From assembly GCF_018991925.1 (NCBI RefSeq), contig NW_024754993.1, positions 1-64,000 on the forward strand: DNA of 64,000 nt. Reading direction: 5' to 3'. The notes under the pieces are model-generated. The model searched no databases. It had not been told where the DNA came from and saw nothing but the letters and a program-made list of their open reading frames with translations. The position numbers and the translations under genes are program-made. Source of the DNA: Homarus americanus. Lineage: Eukaryota; Arthropoda; Malacostraca; Decapoda; Nephropidae. This document shows positions 44,879-54,637 of this stretch, in pieces; positions within the stretch are counted from its first letter, which is position 1; every line of letters starts with the position of its first letter.

Positions 44879-47285
44879 CAGTAAGATCTCATATTTTCCG
44901 ATATTTCATTTCGCATTTTTTAATTTTGTGAGCACTACCTAACGTAACCAAGTCTTATATTTGGGGTAAAATATTGCAAGATCCAGTCGGCCGAACGCTG
45001 GCCACCGTCTTGAATGACATCACAACCGTCACATGGGTTATCCCCGCGCCACCACCCAGGCTGTTTTTGTGTGCTTTTTTGGGCGGTGCTGCCACCTGTT
45101 AAGTAAAGATAATGGCCTCTACCTCTACTGGGGGTCCTACAGACTCACCTAAGAGGCCAAATAAGTAAAAGGAGAAGCGGGACTATCATACGGGAGTAAA
45201 GACCTTGATGCAGGATAAGCAGCGTGTGATTAAGTTACTTGAGGAAGGTCTAAACACTAGTGAGATAAGAAAGATTAATGGGGTTCAGGAAAGCACAATA
45301 AAAGCAAAGAAAGATGAGATTAAGAAGTTTGGTGTAAACGTTGGTGCATCAAATAGAGTTGTGTTTGAGTCCTCTGAGTAAACCAGGCTGATGGCTGTGA
45401 CACAACATTTTTTGAGGTAGTGTCTTGTTGGCTGTGTGACACAGGTGTTGATGGATCACTCAACCAACACCTGATCTTTTATGATGCTGCAGCAATATAG
45501 AAAAATATTAATAATCACCCTCAATTTGGTGCTTCTGTTGGCCGGCTGGTAAACTTTAAGAGACGTTGTGGTGTGAAATGTGAACGGTGCCATGATGAAG
45601 TTTCCCCTGCGGACGAGGTGGCCGCGGGTTAATTCCCAGAGATGGCAGACCAACGTGTAGAAGAAGGTAGATACTCGTTGGATCAAATTTATAATTGTGA
45701 TGAAACCGTTCTACTGGAAACAGTCTCCCCGTGTTACTATCATATCAGAGGATGACAAACAGGCATGTGGGGTAAAGATGACCAACTCACTGCTTTACTA
45801 ACACAGATGCATCAGGTCAGCATAAGATGAAGCCGTCAGTCATCTGCCGATCATTTTGACTTCAATAACTTGAGTGTATTGGAAACAAAATCACAAGGAT
45901 TACACGACGAAAATGTTTCCAGCGAGTGGCTTGACGAGTTTTTTGTGCCCGACTCACGACATAACTTGAATTTGGATTTGGATTTAAAAGTTCTTCTATT
46001 TGTGGACAATGCTCCTGGACATGCCCGGTATCTGATTGGCAGACACTTGATCAAGAAATAATTACCAATGTGAAGTTGCTTTACTATAAGGCAGTTCACG
46101 ACAGAATGAGGAAAGCCACAGACTCTCAAGATGAAGTGAACGAAATCAACAACGCTAATGATAGCATTGTGGAAGACGACCCCGCTTCAGTCTCTGGCAA
46201 CTACCCCACCTTGCTGCAAGACCCTGCTAGCAACTCCCGTACTGACATCGCTCAACAGAATGCACTCTCTGTCAAGCAATTGTGGAAGCAATTTCATATC
46301 CGATGTGCCGTGGACCACATGGTAGCCGCACGGAACAAAATCACATTGGCAACCATAAAACATGCTTGGAAACCTCTCTTACCACACCCGAGTAACGCAA
46401 GGTCGGCCATGCGGCGTCGGGCAGATTTATTAGAAGCTGCGGTAGAAAGTGCAAGGAGCGTCCCGGCACCCGGTTTCCGTGAGGCGGATGCAGAACGGAT
46501 CGACGAGTCGCTTAAGGAGAATGATGAAGAAATGACGGATGATGTGGCTGACGAGGCACGTGAAGACGACGCCGGAGAGGAACCCAAACACAAGATCACA
46601 ACCAGCAAATTATCTCCGATACTCGGCACTCGTTCGAACATCCGAGAACAGGTCGAAGAGTCGTCCGAGAACGAGCGCGTGCATCGCCAGCGAGCAAAGT
46701 AGAGGTCGTCGCCAACGCATTTACGCCACGATACCGGCGAAAGACAAACCAACGCCGGTGGTCACCAATCGCACAGCAACTCACACGACGTCGACACGTT
46801 AGCGGTGCACTCCAGAACATAGTTGTCGGAGAAGAGGTGGAGGAGGAAACACAGTATATTACCACCGAGGACTTGATAGAATGTGAACCAGGAGAGGCAG
46901 GGAGGTGGCCACAACTAGCCTTCCTATCCCCAGCCTCTGATATACAACATCAACCCAAGCTCATCAAGTCTGGGCTAACTGATAAGTGGTACTGTATTTT
47001 TTAAGTGTTTATGCATTGTTGAATAATGATTTATCTACAGAATTTGTATCATTTGGAGGTTATAAATTGGTAAATAAGAGGTTGATGTAAGAGTGGCCAG
47101 TTTATATTGTTACTTTTTTCCATTAGTTTATGTATTTGTATTTGACGCAATTTTTCCAGTCTACTGTATATTACTCGCAAAATACAAGATCTTACTGCAT
47201 AAAAAATACAAAATCTTACTGTACAAAACATACAAAATACAAGATCTTACTGTACAAAACATACAAAATACAAGATCTTACTGTA
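44879..47285 (+). mobile_element. Tigger family M, with amplified right terminus
   Basis: The left terminus is CAGTAAGATCTCATATTTTC after TA. The complementary AAGATCTTACTGTA motif appears on the right at about 47186, 47211 (AAATCTTACTGTA), 47241 and 47272, i.e. the terminal ~20 bp is tandemly multiplied. The transposase pseudogene lies between. Confidence 0.75.
45112..46702 (+). pseudogene. Tigger family M transposase, broken
   Basis: Starts MASTSTGGPTDSPKRPNK then a TAA (45166-45168). The helix-turn-helix follows in frame (DKQRVIKLLEEGLNTSEIRK, QESTIKAKKDEIKKF). YNCDETVL near 45690 marks the first catalytic Asp and LLFVDNAPGHARYL (about 45990-46035) the second. The third catalytic region is deleted. 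From 46070 another frame gives the C-terminal part (LWKQFHIRCAVDHM, TIKHAWKPLL) with an acidic tail. Several frame changes and stops show long inactivation. Confidence 0.85.
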
Positions 47286-47987
47286 CAAAAAATAAAACGT
47301 ATCCAATTTCTCAAAAGAGGGGTAAAAAATTAATCCAATTTCTGGCAATTTATACAATTTGTATCATTTTGGTCAGTGGTATAAAAACTTACACCTACTC
47401 ATTTCTGCCTGATCTGGAGTAATAAGACAATGCAGAATGAAGCATAACTAAGATTAATACAGTTATGAACTATGTATCATGTCACTATGTTTAATAAATT
47501 GTAATTAAAACAAAATTGTGTGACTAACTCATTATGTATCAGATGGATCACCATGTAATATTATGAACATCTCCTCTGTAGGCTTTGACCACATCAATAA
47601 ATATTGAATGCATCAAAAGGCGAGTTTCAATCATTCCCTTCGACTTGCCCGTCACCTGAACGACCTTAACCAAGGCATTTACAGTTATGTAATATACAAA
47701 TATCAAATAGTGTATTTTGCATAATGAATATATTTCTGAATATCTTTAAGAGTTGTGAGTGATAATAGCTTCACCCATTCTACTCTCACTGCACAGTAAG
47801 TCAGTGAAGAGTTGTTGATTGAAGGAAATTGTGAATATTTAAGTTTTAATGAAGAATGGTTAGGTTAGGTTAGGTTAGGGTATGTGAAGACATTCATAAG
47901 CCGAAAGCTAAGGTACTCCGTTGTTTCCATTCTCCCGTGTGAATTTATCAAGATTTATCTTATCCACGTTTTCATTGTGGATTTACA

Positions 47988-47991
<4 letters not shown>
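47286..47991. other. unassigned DNA with a short TTAGG run
   Basis: 47858-47879 reads GGTTAGGTTAGGTTAGGTTA, four telomere-type units. No gene or other element is recognised. Confidence 0.55.
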
Positions 47992-48067
<76 letters not shown>

Positions 48068-48194
48068 TGACCCTCCTGTTAACGAACTCAACTGCCTATA
48101 AGTCGTTGTTATTCTGAACTATTAGGCCTCCTGATGATAGTCACTCCCATTATCATGTTGAGGTTTGCTAATCGAGTTTTTACATTCGTTGGTG

Positions 48195-48285
<91 letters not shown>
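47992..48285. repeat. two (TA)n arrays around a Tigger-end relic
   Basis: TA arrays at 47992-48064 and 48198-48285 flank 48065-48197, which starts CAGTGACCCTCCTGTTAACG and holds GAGGTTTGCTAATCGAG, resembling family H termini. The relic is about 133 bp. Confidence 0.75.
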
Positions 48286-49173
48286 GTTATGACCTCGCTT
48301 AATCTAACGCTGTTAATTTAAATTTTGCTAATCTAACTGCCTTCTATATGACTTCCTAATTCGTTAACGTAATGCACCCGGTTAATTTAATTTCTTACGA
48401 ACCGACCTCAACATGTTTTCGCTTGCACTGGCCGGGCAACCAGCTTTAGTATCAGTCCACCAATACATTAATCGGTTCTAGGGCTGAAATTCCTAACTAT
48501 TTTAGTAAATATCAAGAAGTTTATACTATTCAATAATTTTAAAAGTTTAATATTAAATTTTTTAGTCATTTTAACAATTATTGAACATAATTGAAGGTAA
48601 AGTGACTAGTTTAATGCGCGGCATCCAGCCTCTTAACACAGCAAACAGGCGTTAGTCTCTGTTTTCACTGGAGGTAATATCTTGCTTGAGACTCTCTTCA
48701 ACTAAACGCTTTTTTTCTGTGTTTCCAAGCAAATTATTGCTTGAGACTCATAAATGCTTGTGTTTCCAAGCAAATTATTGGTCATTTTGAAATATATTTT
48801 ATATATTGACAATATATAATGCAGTGCAGCATTGATTTAAAGAAAATAATCTTGAATTAAACCAGAGAGCTAAAATTTTATGGGTGAAATGGCACCATGG
48901 GGTGACTTCTCTTCCACCCCAATGCCTTCTCTTCTTCCTTCTCCTCCACCCCCATTCTAAATCCCATCATCATCATCATCATCCAGGAGCCTTCTACATA
49001 CACACCTCAAAGTAAGTGAACTTTTCTACCATTTTTGTTGAATTTAGGAAATTTTCGGTGAGCTGGAACCAATTACCCAAAAACCCATTGAAACAATGGT
49101 TTCGGTTAACGAACGTTTCGGTTAACGAACGACCTTCTGGAACGGATTGAGTTCGTTAACCGAGGGGCCACTG
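48286..49173 (+). mobile_element. Tigger family H, copy 3, non-autonomous
   Basis: The right end is GTTAACCGAGGGGCCACTG then TA. The body matches H copy 1 (ACCGACCTCAACATGTTTTC, AATGCAGTGCAGCATTGATT). The left end is diverged and abuts (TA)n. (CAT)6 lies at 48965-48982. A block with AAGCAAATTATTG is duplicated near 48725-48780. No transposase. Confidence 0.85.
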
Positions 49174-49188
<15 letters not shown>

Positions 49189-49205
<17 letters not shown>

Positions 49206-49495
49206 TTTTTTATGGGTAATAGTCCACCCGGGCACAGGTCATGACCCACAACAGGGCCTAGGGGACGGAAGAGTAAAAATAAATTTAAAAAATATAAAAT
49301 AAAAAGGTTATATTAATGTACACCGCCAGAGAAGCATCTTGTTTAAAGTGAGACAGATTGTAGGGAAACACAGAAGAAGGCAGAGCATTCCACAGTGTGA
49401 GTAAAGAAGGATGTACTATAACGGGTTATTATAGTGTGACCCACATCCACACTGTGGGCAAGACACCAGCCCACGGTACACAGGATGTTATATGT
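49189..49495 (-). mobile_element. 5'-truncated LINE 3' end
   Basis: On the minus strand the sequence reads through LWNALPSSVFPYNLSHFKQD to a terminal A run (plus-strand T at 49190-49212). LWN-LP is a usual motif near the end of LINE RTs. It is the unexpanded relative of 33945-34508. Confidence 0.75.
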
Positions 49496-50090
49496 TAACA
49501 GAGGCTTTACTGTATAATTGAATCAAAGCTGTGAGAAAGAAACCTAACCTAACCAAACCTAGCCGGGTTACTACGCCCAGTATCGATTCATCCTGTTTTG
49601 GTAATGAATACTGACGCCGGTCCTGGATTATGTCTACAATTGTATATAATTGTTCTTCCTCTATGAATTTCTTTGTTATCATCTAACAACACAGCCAGGT
49701 TGTAACACAGTATCACAAATCATTATAATTTGATCATAATTATAGTAATAAAAGTAACTTATGATGTACAAGCAGAGATTTATCCTCTTCCGCAAAAACT
49801 CATTGAGTCATAGTTGCCGCCATAATCTTGTAAACATTACTCTCGATGGCGACTGGCTGCCGTAATGGTGTAGATGAAACGTGATTGGCTGGATTTTCAG
49901 TGTTTGAATCTTTGCTCGTAACTGAAGAAAAAACGGAACAGATTACCAGATCCGGGGTTCAAGCCGATGTTCTAAATATGGGTAATAATCCACTGCAAGA
50001 AATCTAGGCTCAAGGAATCCTGATTCGCACACCCGAGTCGAGCTCAAATCCCAGGCTCAAACTACCGTCCTGAATTTGGGCCTATTGACA
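49496..50090. other. unassigned DNA
   Basis: A 64-codon minus-strand frame (49488-49682; MITKKFIEEEQLYTIVDIIQ) is preceded by a TTGTTAG acceptor-like site, but it runs into TTAGG repeats and I do not call it a gene. AACCTAACCTAACC lies at about 49543. Confidence 0.4.
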
Positions 50091-50228
50091 GGTAGACAAC
50101 TATAGACAGAGAGACAACTATAGACAGAGAGACAACTATAGACAGAGAGACAACTATAGACAGAGAGACAACTATAGACAGAGAGACAACTATAGACAGA
50201 GAGACAACTATAGACAGAGAGACAACTA
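50091..50228. repeat. 18-bp minisatellite, about 8 copies
   Basis: Unit GACAGAGAGACAACTATA, nearly perfect. Confidence 0.95.
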
Positions 50229-50369
50229 GATGGAGAAACAAAATGTACTATAAGTAATATTTCACATAGTGTGTTGTGTCAAACTGCCACACCAGGTGGA
50301 GGGGTGAGAGGCAGCCGTTCACTACCTCCAACTATTGCTGTCTCAAGTTTGTAAGTCATATTAACTATA

Positions 50370-53330
50370 CAGTCGGCCCTTAACATACGCGGGTTTAGCA
50401 TACATGGATTTGCAAATACGCGGATTGCCCCGCCGGAGGAATATTCTGTACATTGAAGTAATTGAAGTACATTCAAATCGCACGCCATTCAACTCGCGCG
50501 CGGCACCGAACACGGGACACCGCCCGCTCCCGCAACCTCACACACACACGCATAGCTCTCCCTCACTCAGTCAGTCTCGCTGTAACCACGCTTGTGTTGA
50601 CATCAGCATTGTAGTTGCAAAAATATTACATTTCCGTGAATGTATTATATCAAGCACAGTATGAATAGAATATCACTAATGTAAGAGTATTTTAACCGAA
50701 AACTACTAAAAAAACGAGTAACATATTTTGAACATCGGAAGGTTAGGTAAAGTCTTTTGTTTTCATATAGTTTATCCTAATTTACATTTAAATACATTAC
50801 GTTTCAGCAAAACTACTATTTATTTCTGAGAATATGGAAATGTAATATTTTGCTGAAATGGCGTAAGTATTACAGTGGAAAGTGACGAAAGCAATGACTC
50901 GCTTTCTTTCATTCAAAAGATGTTACCGTAATCGCTTTTCAAATGGTTTTCAGTTAAAAAACTGTTGTATTACAATAATATTCTATACTAATTCACTTGT
51001 GATGCAACAGTTTTTTTTAACTGAAAACCATTCGAAAAGCGATTACGGTAACATCTTTTGAACGAAAGAAAGCGAAAGTCATTGTATTTGTCACGATTTT
51101 ATCCCACTTTCCACTGTGATACGTACGTCATTTCAGCAAAAATATTACAATTCCGTAAATGTAGTATATCAAGCACAGTATGAATAGAATATCATTGTAA
51201 TATAACAGTATTTTAACCGAAAACTATTAAAAAAACGAGTAACATCTCTTGAACATTCGAAGGTTAGGTAAAGACTTTTGTTTTCGTCATGTATTTTATC
51301 CTATTTTACATTGAAATACATCACGTTTCAGCAAAACTACTATTTATTTCTGAGAATATATTCATTCAGGCACAGTTTAGGTAAAATATTCATGTGCTGC
51401 AACATTTTTTTAATTGAAAACGATTCGAAAAACACGTACCCTCTAGCCCTATTCAAGGAGAAGACTTGGAGGAGCTGTTTGGTGCTTAAGACGATGACAA
51501 GGAAAATGATTTTGATGGATTTTAATGAAAATATTCAGAAAGACCCTGGCACTGTCAAGGAAAGTGGCTGCTGAAGGCTTCCGGGACATGGTAGAGGACG
51601 AGATTAGGGAGCTAATTGAAGAGCACGACACTGAGCTGACCGAGGAGGATCTACAGGAGTTAGTAGACTCAGGCAAGGAAGAGGAAGAGGAAGCGAAAGG
51701 GAAAGAGGAAGAGCACCAAGAAATAACGTTGGAGAAGTTGGGGGAGATGACCTGGAATATTGAGGCACTGAAAAACCTGGCCTATAGTATGGACCCCTCC
51801 ATGGTGCGTGCCCTGAAATTCATGCGAGGGATGGATGACGTTTTTGCTCCATACAAAAACATCATGGAAGAAATGAAAGAAAGAGACGACAACTCCCCAT
51901 CACCATGTTCTTTGATCACCGAAGGAGAGATTTAACACCATCAATCACTGGCGGCAGTGAGGAAGCAGCTGAATCAACCGTCACCCCCACTTCACCACCC
52001 GTTATGGAATTCAGTGACGATGAGCCCGATGACACCCGTCCTTTCCCCGAGGATAGGTACTGTACTGTACAGTAAAGTGAAATTTTTATCTCTTTTTTTT
52101 AATAGCTTTTCTTGCCATTTTATTGTTTGTAAAAATGCACAGCACAGTACAGTTCAGTACTGTACATAGGAGGTGGAGGTGCAGTTATTCACAAAACATT
52201 TGTGTTTGTTGTCGGCGGAGGAGGGGCGGAGGAGGCGGAGGAGGGACCGAGTTGGGAGGAGTGGTAACCTTGGACGCGGGAGCAGGGACGAGTGGAGATG
52301 CCAGCCAGTACATTTCGGGTGTATTAATTGTTTTTATAGCTATTTTTGCATTTTAATATTAAATACTGTACATTACGTTTCAACAAAACTACCATTTATT
52401 TCTGAGAACATGGAAATGTAATATTTTTGCTGAAATGATGTACGTATTACAATGGAAAGTGGGATAAAATTGTGACGAAAGCAATGACTCTCTTTCTTTC
52501 GTTCAAAAGATGTTACCGTAATCGCTTTTCGAATGGTTTTCAGTTGTGGGATTATAAGGCTAATGATAGGATAGAATATTATTGTAATACAGTACGAGTA
52601 CAACAGTTTTTTAACTGAAAACCATTCGAAAAGAGATTACGGTAAAATCTTTTGAATAACGAAAGAAAGCGAAAGTCATTGTTTTCGTCATGATTTTATC
52701 CCACTTTCAACTGTAATATGTACGTCATTCCAGCAAAAATATTACATTTCCATATTTATTTCTGAGAATACGTATATTCATTCAGTCACAGTTAAGGTAA
52801 AATATACTTGTGATGTAATATTTTAATGAAAATACGGTATCGTAGTTTTCTTTTGTTTCAAATTTAATTAACAAAGATTGATGTTTCAAATGTAATGAAC
52901 AAAAATTTATGTCCAGTATCTATAAATAAACTTTAATAAATGAATACTTTATGTTTTACATTGTCCTGTGCTACCATACCATGGATTTGGCTATTTTGGG
53001 CTTGCTATGATGCCGCAAGAGATCTGCCCTGGCAACTGTACCGACACTCACAGCTGGTGGTGCGTTGGTGCATCGTTTCCATTGTTTACTGGTAGTTACT
53101 GGTAAATATTATTCAACCTAACGAAACTATTACCCTTTTAGAGGTTGACCCCCAATTTTTTGCCAAATAATTTGGTCTTAAAAACTCGAACTATACACAG
53201 GTATATACGGTAAACAAGGACATGGAGGCCAGGGTTTTTTTTTTGGGGGGGGGGCAGCACATATACGCGGATTTTTAACATCCACGGCTATCTCTGTTAC
53301 GTAACCCCCGCGTATGTTAAGGGCCGACTG
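50370..53330 (+). mobile_element. Tigger family E copy 4, complete ends, internally deleted
   Basis: 2,961 bp with termini CAGTCGGCCCTTAACATACG and CGTATGTTAAGGGCCGACTG and TA on both sides (50368-50369, 53331-53332). The 5' untranslated region joins the 3' body at about 50620, so the transposase N-terminus and core are missing; only the C-terminal tail remains. Confidence 0.92.
51525..51935 (+). pseudogene. Tigger family E transposase, C-terminal part (copy 4)
   Basis: Same acidic tail as 37220-37630 (SRKVAAEGFRDMVEDEIREL ... GMDDVFAPYKNIMEEMKE). The PCNA-box-like QLPITMFF is at 51890-51913 in the next frame, which then stays open to about 52074 (ending FPEDRYCTVQ). The frame break just before it is shared with copy 3, so both derive from an already broken parent, or the true frame shifts there. 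Confidence 0.8.
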
Positions 53331-53414
53331 TATGTATTACAGTGGAAAGTGACGAAAGCAATGACTTTCGCTTTCTTTCGTTCAAAAGATGTTACCGTCA
53401 TCGCTTTTCGAATA

Positions 53415-54161
53415 CAGTAGTACCCCGATTTACGCGGGCAATTGAACCCACAGGGTACCACGGAAAGTGAACACCGCGTAAAGTGAACAACAGAACATAT
53501 GGGATTAATTCCAATAGAGGCTGGCCCGACCCCAAACTCCACTTTTTCCGACACAATACCTATGTTGTAGTAAAAATAACATCTAAATTTTATGATGGTA
53601 TGCTCACATAATTAATATTTAGGAGAAATACAGTAGCCAGGTTAATGTCCATTCAAATAATGGACTCAAATCCCCCTCCCCCTCTCTTCCCAGCTCACTG
53701 GCCCCTACCTCTCTGAGAAATGATTGGGTGAAATACTAGATTTTAGTGTTTAGTAATAAATAATACCTCAGACTAAAGTTAGGATAATATAATTGACATT
53801 TCTGGATTCCTTGCAGGTCAGGGAATATTTTGAATGTAAACTTCATATATTTTACACAAAAGATAAAATACTTGCTTTGTGTAAACCAAATTATTACATT
53901 AGATCTAAAATTTGTATGTCTAATGCAAAATCCATGATGTTTATATTCAAAATGATCATCATATTGTAAGAATTCCAGCAATGTAAATTATATTCTGGCC
54001 GGGTAATTTGTATGAATTTTATGAGCTAAATAAAAAAATATATATATACTTCACGCGTATATGAGTAGATGCACCGCGGAAAGTAAAAGTCCGGTTCTGG
54101 CAAGGTACCGCGTAAATGAGAAATCGCGGAAAGTGAAACCATGTAAAGCGGGGTAATACTG
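53415..54161 (+). mobile_element. Tigger derivative G, non-autonomous
   Basis: 747 bp, from CAGTAGTACCCCGATTTACG to TAAAGCGGGGTAATACTG, TA at both sides (53413-53414, 54162-54163). It contains one unit of the palindromic TTCTGGATTCCTTGCAGGTC / AAGAATTCCAGCAATGTAAA type. No transposase. Confidence 0.92.
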
Positions 54162-54637
54162 TAGTTTTCAGTTAAAAAACTGTTGTATTACAATAATATT
54201 CTATCCTAATTCACTTGTGATACAACACTTTTTTAACTGAAAACCATTCGAAAAGCTATTACGGTAACATCTTTTGAACGAAAGAAAGCGAAAGTCATTG
54301 TTTTCGTCACGATTTTATCCCACTTTCCACTGTAATACGTACGTCATTTCAGCAAAAATATTACATTTCCGTGAATGTAGTACAGTGGTCCCTCGGTTAA
54401 CGAGCGCCTCGGTTAACGAGTTACCTCCCATAAGATTCTTAACTTCGGTTAACGAGCAACCCCTCGGTTAACGAGTTTCTTACGAGCCGACTTCAACAAG
54501 TTTTGGCTTGTACTTGGCAGTCAACCAGCTATAGTATTAGTCCGCCAATAGATTAATCGGTTCTAGGGCTTAAATTCCTTACTATTTTAGTAAATATCAA
54601 GAAGTTTATACTATTCAATAATTTTAAAAGTTTAATA

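Noticed and set aside
49488..49682. A small exon-like frame starting MITKKFIEEEQ
   Set aside because: It is only 64 codons, ends in TTAGG-derived sequence, and no partner exon is visible.
50091..50228. CRISPR-like array because of regular short repeats
   Set aside because: The units are directly adjacent with no spacers, and the sequence is eukaryotic.
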